This document shows, one piece after another, positions 55,394-62,908 of a DNA stretch of 64,000 nt. The first letter of the stretch is position 1. Each line of letters starts with the position of its first letter. The stretch is from assembly GCA_903851365.1 (NCBI GenBank), contig CAINOB010000061.1, positions 1 to 64,000 of the forward strand. The letters run 5' to 3'. The notes beneath the pieces are model-generated. The model made no database searches, was not told the origin of the DNA, and saw only the letters and a program-made list of their open reading frames with translations. The translations under genes were made by a program, and so were the position numbers. The DNA is from an uncultured Bacteroidota bacterium. Lineage in GTDB: Bacteria; Bacteroidota; Bacteroidia; Bacteroidales; UBA12481.

Positions 55394-55737
55394 GATGGTT
55401 AGATTCAAATCCGCAGCGTTTTTTCTTTGCTATCTATTCAATAAGCAATGAAAAACGGAAGATGGTGGGGGTTATTCAATCAAAACTCCAGCTAAAAAAC
55501 GGATACCTGAAATATTCGGAGATATCGAAACAACTCAACTTCGATGAAAAACGGCCTCGAAATAGTTGCCAGTTTAGTCCGGGGATTGTGAGGCGGTTGG
55601 TTTTACCCAGCAGTTGAAACTATTGTTTAATTCAGGTATATTTGATGAGCATACAACGATTCCACCAAAGTCCTTAGGGATAACAATGAAGACCACAAAT
55701 CCAAGACCAATCAAAAGGAAATGAAAGCCACCAATGT
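55394..55737. other. Gap without a recognised gene
   Basis: I see no coding frame with a sensible product, no RNA gene and no repeat in this stretch. It carries a short run of in-frame stops consistent with decayed coding DNA. Confidence 0.4.
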
Positions 55738-55812
55738 ATGATTGCTGCCACCTCGGTTATGGTATTCGCTTTCTGCGTACCTGAAACAATAGCACAAAAC
55801 TTAATACTATGA
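55738..55812 (+). CDS. Possible 24-aa leader peptide or signal-peptide remnant
   Basis: An ATG-started frame encodes MIAATSVMVFAFCVPETIAQ followed by four residues, which looks like a signal peptide with an A-Q cleavage site. Its TGA overlaps the ATG of the next gene (ATGA). It could be a translational leader or the remains of a degraded secreted-protein gene. Confidence 0.3.
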   Translation: MIAATSVMVFAFCVPETIAQNLIL

Positions 55813-56404
55813 GGATGAGATACCTACTTGTTCTGGTTTTATCCTTACTTTTTAATTGTGGAATCTGCCAGACCGCTACCGAAATTAATGTTCGTTTCAA
55901 TGGTTTCGATAAATTGAAGGACAAAGGATTCGTCGAAGTTTTTGTTCCCGATGTTGTTGATCCATTTAGGCAACAACTAGTTATAAATCAAAATGGAGAA
56001 TTTATTAGTAACCTGAATATTACAGAAACAAGAGAGGTTCTGATCAATTATGATGATAGAAGGATCACACTAATCGTAACACCAGGGGATCGGATCACGC
56101 TCTCTTTAAGTCTTCCTGCCCTTTTAAAAGCTAGAACTATAACTAATTTTAAAATATCCGGGACCAACTCTGTTACCAACAATCTGATCCTTTCAAAAGG
56201 GAACCTCATAAATGATTGGATTCAATCTTCCAGCAATGCATATGCAGCGCCAAAAACAATGGATGGTATGGCCTATAAGGAAAAGAGGATCAATGAAATG
56301 AATGATCAACTGAAGTCATTGGATAAATTACTTGGAGACAATAAAATCACAGATGTCATGTTCATTTCTTGGGCAAAATCGAAGATCAGGAATGCATCAG
56401 CAAT
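55809..56404 (+). pseudogene. TlpA-like protein N-terminal part, interrupted by IS21 element
   Basis: The N-terminal 199 residues of an exported protein: a signal peptide ending near CGICQT, then a beta-rich domain (VRFNGFDKLKDKG, then LIVTPGDRITLSL) and a helical region, the layout of the region before the thioredoxin domain in TlpA-like proteins of Bacteroidota. It ends in an IS21-family element after FISWAKSKIRNASA. A fragment on the far side of the element (59022) continues in a compatible frame with NRPFYLANN. The two parts together give about 270 aa, still without a thioredoxin active site. Confidence 0.6.
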
Positions 56405-56541
56405 TGATTAGATATTCCGGTCTAAGTGAGCACCCCATTTCGGACTAAAGTGAGCAGTCGATTCCGGAGCAATGTGAGCAGTCATTTTCAGCTCAATACT
56501 TCAACAAAGAACGCGATCCATTTTCTTCCTAAAAATAATAA

Positions 56542-57285
56542 TTAGTTTTCAGTTACTCTCTTTCTTGTTTTACGCATAGATTCTCCCTTAAGATTTACCC
56601 GGAATGAACGGTGAACGAGCCGGTCCAGGATTGCATCGGCGATGGTTTTTTCATTGATTACTTCGTACCAGTCGCTCACTGGCAGTTGGGAAGTCAGGAT
56701 TGTCGAGGATCTGTCATAGCGATCTTCGATAATCTCCAGAAAGATCAATCGGCTTTGATCATCCATAGGCTGGAGACCAAAGTCATCTAAGATCAGTAGA
56801 TCCTGCCGTTCCAGTTTGCTGATTTCCCTGATATAACTGCCATCCGCCTTCATCATTTTGAGCCAGGATAACAGTTTGGCCAGATTGAAAAACATTACAC
56901 GATATCCTTTCAAGCAGGCCTGGTGGCCAAGTGCACAACCCAGATAGCTTTTACCCACCCCTGTACTGCCGGTGATCAGAATATTCTGGTGCTGATCAAT
57001 GTAATCGCAATCGGCAAAGCGCTGGATCTGATTTTTGTCCAGATTTCGCTCCGGGAGATACTCCAGTTCCTCGACCGAAGCGGTGTAGCGGAACTTAGCC
57101 GAGGTGATCAGCCGGTCTTTTTTGCGGGTTTGCCGATCGTCCCATTCCGATTCGATCAGCATGCTCAACAGTTCATCTGCCGTCAGATATTCCGGCAAAG
57201 AAGCATTCAGGTTCGTCTGGAAGGTATGATACATCCCCCAGAGTTTAAGTTGCTTCATCCTGTCCAGGATTTGTTTCTGTTCCAT
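56542..57285 (-). CDS. istB: IS21-family helper ATPase IstB
   Basis: The AAA+ helper ATPase of IS21 transposition, 247 aa, related to DnaC/DnaA. Walker A is ITGSTGVGKSYLG near residue 104, Walker B is LLILDDFGLQP near residue 168, and the sensor segment is STILTSQLPVSDWYE, followed by HRSFRVNLKGESMRK. It lies 11 nt downstream of istA and regulates target choice and immunity. It appears intact. Confidence 0.95.
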   Translation of the reverse strand: MEQKQILDRMKQLKLWGMYHTFQTNLNASLPEYLTADELLSMLIESEWDDRQTRKKDRLITSAKFRYTASVEELEYLPERNLDKNQIQRFADCDYIDQHQNILITGSTGVGKSYLGCALGHQACLKGYRVMFFNLAKLLSWLKMMKADGSYIREISKLERQDLLILDDFGLQPMDDQSRLIFLEIIEDRYDRSSTILTSQLPVSDWYEVINEKTIADAILDRLVHRSFRVNLKGESMRKTRKRVTEN

Positions 57286-57296
57286 GATTGTTTGAT

Positions 57297-58838
57297 TTAT
57301 TTATAATACTGGTTTCCTCGTATATTTTCATGGCCAGGCAGACGGATCACTTTCGTTTCCTCTTTGGCCTGTTCTAGCCCCTTTTCCAGGATGCTTTGAA
57401 CCATTTTGTAATTGTATACCTCGTATTCCAAGGCACGCTTACAGGCCAGCTCTAAGCGTTCCCGGCCGACTTTTCTTTCCAGTAGCAAAATTCCCTGGCA
57501 ACTCTGGTAGTTATGTTCCAGATATTTACTCCGCTCCAAAACCTTTTCGATAAGTTTTCGGGCTTGCTCACCAATGGCTGCCGCCTGAGTGAGATATTCT
57601 TCCGGGCCTCGGCTCAGGTAGGCCTGATGAGCTTTGGGCAAATGAGTAATGACTGTGGTTTTAAGATACCGGGCCCGCTCCCTCTTGTGGTAAGCGATCA
57701 TCTCGTAATGATGATAAATCCAGACCTCTTCCGAGGTGTATTTTATCTTTACTTTCTCGCCGATGTACTGGTATGGAGCGCTGTAGTAGTGCAGATCGTC
57801 CGATAACAACACATGGCAGTTTTTGTGAACCGTCGCTTGCTGATAACGACGGAGTTCGTACTTCTCCACTGGCAAAGGAGCCAGGTATGCTTTTTCTACC
57901 TCGACAAAGACATCTTCGCGGTTATAATCCCGGTTAAAGAACCTCTTTTTGTTATAGCGGTCCAGCAGGATCAGGATCGCTCCATTGAGTTCATCAAGTG
58001 AGTAATAAGTCTGTTTCTGCAGGTCACGGTAAATCCGCTGATAGACCAGCTTGACAGCTATTTCTACCAAAGCCTTATCCTGTGGCTTCCTTACCCTGGC
58101 TGGCAAGACGCTCGTCTGATAATGCAAGGCAAAATCCTGGAACGTCTCATTAATCTCCGGTTCGTACCGCTGTGGCTTTTTGACGGCTGATTTTAAGTTA
58201 TCTGGTACAACCACTTGAGGAACGCCACCATAATACAAAAAAGCGTTTTCAACAGCCTTGATCAGATCTTCTTTTTTCTGGCTGAGGGTGGCTTCCACAT
58301 AAGTCATTTGACTGAAGCCCAGGACTGCCAGGAAGACCTCAACCAAAGTTACCTCTCCCGTAGCCTTGTCAACAATCGATAACCGCTTGCCGGCAAAATC
58401 AATAAAGACCTTGTCCCCGGCTTTATGTTCGATGCTCAGGGTTGGTTTTGTTTGACTCTGCCATCTCCGGAAGTACTCGCAAAACTGAGTATAACAGTAT
58501 CCGCCGGGCTTCCGTTGAATATACTCAAGCCAACACGCCTGCCGCGTTTGACCGGGTTTGCCGAGTAGTTTTTCCATCCTTTTAAACTCTTCTCCCAACC
58601 CAGACTGGCGGGGAGATGGAGGCTCCTCAGGAGCCGCAAAATAGCTCATCAGCTGGTGGTCGCTCATTTTATCCACCTGATCCCAAGTAAGATCCGTATT
58701 CAAAAACCCGGCGATATACTTGTCAACTGTGTTTCTCGATAAACCAAGGTTCCGGCTGATGTAGAACTTTTTTTTGCCCTGAGTGAACAACCTGATTGCT
58801 TGTCTGATTTTCATTATACCTATCCTTTCGTTTGCCAT
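57297..58838 (-). CDS. istA: IS21-family transposase IstA
   Basis: A 513-aa DDE transposase. Residues about 10-45 are a helix-turn-helix (YISRNLGLSRNTVDKYIAG). The retroviral-type catalytic core includes the first Asp in VFIDFAGKRL, the second in VVPDNLKSAV and the Glu in DKALVEIAVKLV. The remainder is a beta-barrel and tail (Mu-type C-terminal region), typical of IstA. It is intact and is followed by istB, so the element could still move. Confidence 0.95.
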   Translation of the reverse strand: MANERIGIMKIRQAIRLFTQGKKKFYISRNLGLSRNTVDKYIAGFLNTDLTWDQVDKMSDHQLMSYFAAPEEPPSPRQSGLGEEFKRMEKLLGKPGQTRQACWLEYIQRKPGGYCYTQFCEYFRRWQSQTKPTLSIEHKAGDKVFIDFAGKRLSIVDKATGEVTLVEVFLAVLGFSQMTYVEATLSQKKEDLIKAVENAFLYYGGVPQVVVPDNLKSAVKKPQRYEPEINETFQDFALHYQTSVLPARVRKPQDKALVEIAVKLVYQRIYRDLQKQTYYSLDELNGAILILLDRYNKKRFFNRDYNREDVFVEVEKAYLAPLPVEKYELRRYQQATVHKNCHVLLSDDLHYYSAPYQYIGEKVKIKYTSEEVWIYHHYEMIAYHKRERARYLKTTVITHLPKAHQAYLSRGPEEYLTQAAAIGEQARKLIEKVLERSKYLEHNYQSCQGILLLERKVGRERLELACKRALEYEVYNYKMVQSILEKGLEQAKEETKVIRLPGHENIRGNQYYK

Positions 58839-59021
58839 GCCGCTGATTATTAGTGTTTTTAAGCACTAAGGTACTCGGCGGACGTGAAGAATAGGATCGG
58901 ATTATCTATTGAAGAAAACTGCTCAGTATACTCCGGAACACACTGCTCACATTGCTCCGGAATCGACTGCTCACTTTGGCCCGGAATGGGGTGCTCATTT
59001 TATATCAGAAAGGACTGCTCA

Positions 59022-59246
59022 AATAGGCCGTTTTATCTAGCGAACAATGCTATTCAGTATCACGGCGACTACTGGGAATACATTGAGATCGTTTTTAAGA
59101 ACTATGGACTTTGGGACAAACTTATTGAGTTGGATAGTAAAGGAACATTTCAGAAAAAGATTCAAACCTTCTACTCAAAAATGCCAAAGCAGAAATTTGA
59201 TTTTGATGAAGTATTCAAAGACCTTTATCCTGACATTTCATCATAA
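59022..59246 (+). pseudogene. C-terminal remnant of the interrupted TlpA-like gene
   Basis: The frame NRPFYLANN, GDYWEYIE and FYSKMPKQKFDFDEVF reads on from the element's right end to a stop at 59246. It is in the same codon phase as the 5' part at 55809 if the element between 56403 and 59021 is removed. A longer frame reaching back to 58884 reads through the IS end and is not a real gene. Confidence 0.5.
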
Positions 59247-59269
59247 TATTTATCAGCATGGCCCTTGCG

Positions 59270-59430
59270 TTGGCAATGACAGGGCTCTGTTTGTTCGGAA
59301 GGTTTTCGAGGGCAACCAATACTGGATGAAAGCGGTATAATCCTCCGCAAAGTGGTGCCCAAATTAAATGAGCTGGATAATAATGTTGCCAAAGAACGGC
59401 ATTCCATCATGGATCATTTGCCAGAATAGT
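59270..59430 (+). pseudogene. Unrecognised coding remnant
   Basis: An open frame without a start codon reads GFRGQPILDESGIILRKVV and KLNELDNNVAKERHS before a stop at 59430. Its composition looks protein-like and helical, but I cannot assign a family. It sits between the interrupted TlpA-like gene and the AAA+ gene. Confidence 0.3.
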
Positions 59431-59562
59431 TTAATGCACGGGCCCGCTAATGCGCTATAATTTGCTTGTTGCATTTTTGGCAGATATCAAAACGGCGCTT
59501 ACTTTAGCACGAATCGGTATTGTCTGGGACTTCAACTGACATACCATAAATCCAATTAAGTT

Positions 59563-61239
59563 ATGCAACGAATGGTTGAAGATCGAAAGATCAAGAAGGC
59601 GGAGCAGTTTTGCAGGGTTATAAGTCAACAGCAGCAATCGTTTGCCGAGCACGGTTTTATTTTTGACGAATACAGCGACGAGGATCGTACCCGAATACGG
59701 ATGATCAATAAGTTCTTCGGCCTTAAAACGGCTTACGACTGTAATGTCCTGTGCTTCTTTATTGAAAGGAAACTGTCGGAGAACTCGACGGTAAAATGGA
59801 GCCATCTAAAAAAACACTTTTCGCTCGACTTGCAGGGAAGCGTACGGATGAATGCGACCATACAGAATTTGGTTAAACATCAACTAATCCAGCCCTCCAC
59901 TGATCGGTACAATAATCGGGAGAACGAGTTTTGCTTAACACGTAGTTGTTTGAATAACATTCTGAACTATAGACCCTTTACCTCAAGAAAGATTAGCAAA
60001 AATGAATTCATGGATGGGTTTTTAAAAAGCTTCGATTCACTTGTTACAGACGCAGAGGGGTTACAAAGCGAACAAGTCCTTGAAAACTTCATCAATCTTA
60101 CCAACGATTTCCGCTCCCTACCAGAAATCCAATGGTTGAAGCGGTTAAAGATTTCGTGCGAGTCAATGCTAATCTTCTTCCTGACGCTTCGCAATTACAT
60201 CTACTTTAGGAGTTCAACTACACTGGAACATATCTTAAAATATTGTACCACTGAACCATTTGAACGTTATGAACTCGAAAAGGAGTTGAAAGGGGGCGCT
60301 CATCAACTGATCAGGGAAAACTTGCTATGTTTCGAAGTTGATTTTTTCGTAACCGACAATCTTAAATTAACACCGATGTCATTGGATTCTCTGAGCTCGA
60401 TATCAAAGGGTTTTGAAAATGGTAATACAAGACCGTTCCATCCCAAACTGTTTACAATGATATCACCTGATGAGATAAAGGAAGAAAAGTATATCCACGA
60501 GAACCCAGAACTGAGCCTGATTGAGAAAATGATAAGCATTGAGTCCTATGAGAAGATAAGACTGACCGTACCAGGACTCACCATATTATTAACTGGTTCC
60601 CCAGGTTGTGGAAAAACATCTTTCGTATCACAAATCGCCAGAAAAACTGGTCGACCGATGCTTGTCGTCAACATTGCTAAGATTCTGTCCAGCTTCGTTG
60701 GTGAGAGTGAGAAAAATTTGATGAAATTGTTTGAAGAGGCGGATTGTGCATATAAATCCTTTGGTCAAAAAAACCCAGTTTGTCTGTTTGATGAAGCAGA
60801 AACATTGCTATATGCAAGGAATCCAAACCAAACGGGATCAGTTGAACATATGAATAACAATCTTATTTCGATATTACTCCAAGCCCTCGAAAAATTTCAC
60901 GGTATACTATTCTGTTGTAGTAATTTCAATGTGCAGGACTTCGATCCGGCCATTGCCAGAAGATTTCATCATATTGTTCAGGTAAAATCGCCGAATCAAG
61001 ATATTCTTCAGTCAATCTTTTCCAGTCGGTTCCCGGAATTTACAGAGGGACAGGGCAAAGAGTTTATTGAACATTTCAACCAAATCACGCCAGCCGAGAT
61101 TGAACTCCTAAAAAACAAATATCAGGTTCAGATGATCGTTAATGGGGAGAGTGACCCAAATACCTTGTTATATCAAGTTGCCGAACAGGTAACTGCCAGT
61201 AAATATCATCAACAGACTCGGATCGGATTCAGACTCTAA
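59563..61239 (+). CDS. Classic-clade AAA+ ATPase with helical N-terminal region
   Basis: A soluble 558-aa ATPase. Residues 1-330 are mainly helical, with a winged-helix-like segment near residues 75-125 (VKWSHLKKHFSLD), and have no domain that I know. The AAA+ module, about residues 340-500, has Walker A LLTGSPGCGKTSF, the classic-clade second region SFVGESEKNLMKLFEEAD, Walker B VCLFDEAE, sensor 1 CCSN and the RR (AIARRFHH) arginine finger. This is the layout of Cdc48/FtsH-type modules with a single ATPase domain. No protease domain is attached. It lies between an IS21 element and a tyrosine recombinase, so it may belong to a mobile or defence locus; the role is unknown. Confidence 0.75.
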   Translation: MQRMVEDRKIKKAEQFCRVISQQQQSFAEHGFIFDEYSDEDRTRIRMINKFFGLKTAYDCNVLCFFIERKLSENSTVKWSHLKKHFSLDLQGSVRMNATIQNLVKHQLIQPSTDRYNNRENEFCLTRSCLNNILNYRPFTSRKISKNEFMDGFLKSFDSLVTDAEGLQSEQVLENFINLTNDFRSLPEIQWLKRLKISCESMLIFFLTLRNYIYFRSSTTLEHILKYCTTEPFERYELEKELKGGAHQLIRENLLCFEVDFFVTDNLKLTPMSLDSLSSISKGFENGNTRPFHPKLFTMISPDEIKEEKYIHENPELSLIEKMISIESYEKIRLTVPGLTILLTGSPGCGKTSFVSQIARKTGRPMLVVNIAKILSSFVGESEKNLMKLFEEADCAYKSFGQKNPVCLFDEAETLLYARNPNQTGSVEHMNNNLISILLQALEKFHGILFCCSNFNVQDFDPAIARRFHHIVQVKSPNQDILQSIFSSRFPEFTEGQGKEFIEHFNQITPAEIELLKNKYQVQMIVNGESDPNTLLYQVAEQVTASKYHQQTRIGFRL

Positions 61240-61322
61240 CGATGATCTGGCCCCGTTCCGAGCGGCGGATCACAAAATTATAGGTGGTAATTTCTACACA
61301 TTCCGTTTTTCGATTGCTAGTC

Positions 61323-61351
61323 AACTTACACTTATATAATTAGTATAAGTT
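61323..61351. promoter_or_regulatory. Core-site-like inverted repeat upstream of the recombinase
   Basis: Arms AACTTACACT (61323-61332) and AGTATAAGTT (61342-61351) are inverted with one mismatch, separated by 9 bp (TATATAATT). A third copy of the right arm is at 61446-61455. This layout (10-bp arms with a short AT spacer) fits a tyrosine-recombinase crossover site; it could also be an operator. Confidence 0.45.
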
Positions 61352-61492
61352 GCTCAATGCCAGACAATATTGGTTCCTAACGCCTTACGAAAATTCTCCT
61401 TCGACAAGCGTCTTTTAACAAATACTTAGCACTATTTATGCCGCAAGTATAAGTTTTCTGCTGTATCATGGCACTCACAAAAACATCAAAAA

Positions 61493-62083
61493 ATGAGCTT
61501 ACTAGGTCAAAGGACAACAACAACTAGCATGAATTGGGATGATTTTAAGTCACTCATTGGAAAATTAGAAAGAGATGGTGAATACAAGTTCTGTCTTCTC
61601 ATCAGTATCGGGGTTTTTACGGGTCTTCGAATCAGCGATCTCCTTTTATTGAAATATAAACAGTTTGAGAATACCGATATCCTGACGATACAGGAGAAGA
61701 AGACCAAGAAGACCCGCCGGATTAAAATCAACACAGACCTGAAAGAGATTGTGGAACGGGTAAAAGTGAAAATGGGTGTGGTGGATACGTCTCAGTTTAT
61801 CTTCGTCAACAAGTATGGCACCAAGCCGATTGACCAGTCTTACGTTAATGTGAAACTTAAGGAAATCCTGAAGCAATATAATATTGTATTGGAAGGGAAT
61901 GCCAGTAGCCACCTCTTCAGAAAGACACTGGGGAATCGTGTGCTGCGGTTGAACAACTATTCCAATGAGTCGGTGATTCTGTTAATGGAACTTTTTTCTC
62001 ATTCGTCTCCGAGCATGACCCGAAAGTACCTCGGCATCAGGGAACGAGAAATCCATGATGTGTATGATAGTTTGAGGTTGTAA
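61493..62083 (+). CDS. Tyrosine recombinase (FimB/FimE-sized)
   Basis: A 196-aa site-specific recombinase consisting almost only of the catalytic domain. The catalytic residues are visible in order: Arg in TGLRISD near 51, Lys in KKTKKTRR near 77, His-x-x-Arg in SHLFRKT near 144, His in LFSHSSP near 169 and Tyr in RKYLGIRE near 178. It lacks the N-terminal SAM-like DNA-binding domain of phage integrases, as in the FimB/FimE DNA invertases (about 200 aa). A core-site-like inverted repeat and a third half-site lie within the 250 nt upstream. Its role (inversion, excision or integration) is not determined. Confidence 0.85.
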   Translation: MSLLGQRTTTTSMNWDDFKSLIGKLERDGEYKFCLLISIGVFTGLRISDLLLLKYKQFENTDILTIQEKKTKKTRRIKINTDLKEIVERVKVKMGVVDTSQFIFVNKYGTKPIDQSYVNVKLKEILKQYNIVLEGNASSHLFRKTLGNRVLRLNNYSNESVILLMELFSHSSPSMTRKYLGIREREIHDVYDSLRL

Positions 62084-62396
62084 GTGCACAACCGTTCAAT
62101 CAGTTTAACTTCTCCACATTTTAGATAAGGTAAAGAATGTATTCTGGCACCAACGATCAACCTGTTTCGTAGTAAGATGGAATCGACAATCATTTATTGT
62201 TTCGACGCCCCCCTCCCGCCTCTCCCTCCCCCTTCCCTCATGTATCCCCTATTATATAGGTCATTTTTAGTCGTTTGGGAAGGGGGAACAGTACCGCACG
62301 AAAAGTGGGCCTGCAAAATCGGTAGAAATCGGGTTCTTGGGAATTGCTGAAAAATTCTGCAGAAAAATTATCTCCCTATTATCTTCTCATCGACCA
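62084..62396. other. Gap with a G-quadruplex-forming tract
   Basis: No gene is seen between the recombinase and the small lipoprotein. The minus strand of 62208-62237 has five G-runs separated by short loops (GGGGGG, GGG, GGG, GGGGG, GGG), a strong G-quadruplex pattern. CCCCCTTCCC at 62228-62237 pairs perfectly with GGGAAGGGGG at 62277-62286, and a small CCTAT/ATAGG hairpin is in between. Confidence 0.7.
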
Positions 62397-62855
62397 TTAC
62401 TTTCGACTTGGGGATACATCAATAGAGGCCTCGCGACGGGAATTTTCATATTTCCCCAGTTCATTCCATAAATTAATGTTATCCCTTTTCAATATCGATT
62501 GATTAAAGTGATAAATCTTAGAATCTATCAGGAATTTAGATGTGTTTGGGAAACGATTACAAACCTGTTCAATTGTTAAAAACCTGATCTTGGTAGTATC
62601 TGGATGGTTCAAAAGTGTTATAAATTCCTGCCGTGAATAGAATTTCAGTTTAATAGAATCAGTGCAATTCGGTAATTCGACGACTTCATAATAGCTATAG
62701 TGACCCTGATAAATAATTGGCACCCAACTTAAATAATCCAAAACAGGTTCAATTTTCCCTCTGTATAAAGGAATGTAGCTGGGTAGGCATGAATGAGAAA
62801 TTGCAAATATGGAAATGGAAGATAGGACAATCAGGATTCGTTTTAACTTTTTCAT
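62397..62855 (-). CDS. Small lipoprotein of unknown function
   Basis: A 152-aa protein with a lipobox-like SHSC near residue 23 and no domain that I recognise. YYEVVELPNC and EFITLLNHPDTTKIRFLTIEQV are its most ordered segments. The 53-nt gap from the PorV-like gene upstream on the same strand suggests that both may be expressed together. Confidence 0.6.
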   Translation of the reverse strand: MKKLKRILIVLSSISIFAISHSCLPSYIPLYRGKIEPVLDYLSWVPIIYQGHYSYYEVVELPNCTDSIKLKFYSRQEFITLLNHPDTTKIRFLTIEQVCNRFPNTSKFLIDSKIYHFNQSILKRDNINLWNELGKYENSRREASIDVSPSRK

Positions 62856-62908
62856 CAGATCGAAAGTTTATGCCTACAATTCAAGTGTCGATATTTCGTT
62901 AGTTTGTA

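Larger units (their letters stand above)
56405..59021. mobile_element. IS21-family insertion sequence
   Basis: It carries istA (57297-58838) and istB (56542-57285) on the minus strand. The ends hold a 56-bp inverted repeat (56427-56482 and 58942-58997, about 3 mismatches). The right end contains five TGAGCA motifs spaced by exactly 24 bp (reverse-complement ends at 58925, 58949, 58973, 58997 and 59021); the left end has three (56427, 56451, 56475) plus a degenerate outer copy. These repeated sites are typical of IstA binding in IS21 elements. The outermost limits and any target duplication are not resolved. Confidence 0.85.

Noticed and set aside
55380-55420. tRNA-like T-arm sequence
   Set aside because: Only a loose match to a T-loop is present and no cloverleaf can be drawn.
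58884-59021. N-terminal extension of the reading frame across the IS21 right end
   Set aside because: The Cys-rich peptide there is read from the 24-bp transposase sites, not from coding DNA.
61380-61440. Integron attC-like site
   Set aside because: A CCTAAC-like word occurs but there is no matching partner with the long imperfect stem of attC.
62228-62286. Simple terminator for the recombinase gene
   Set aside because: The 39-nt loop and absence of a T-run argue against it; the G-quadruplex pattern is more striking.
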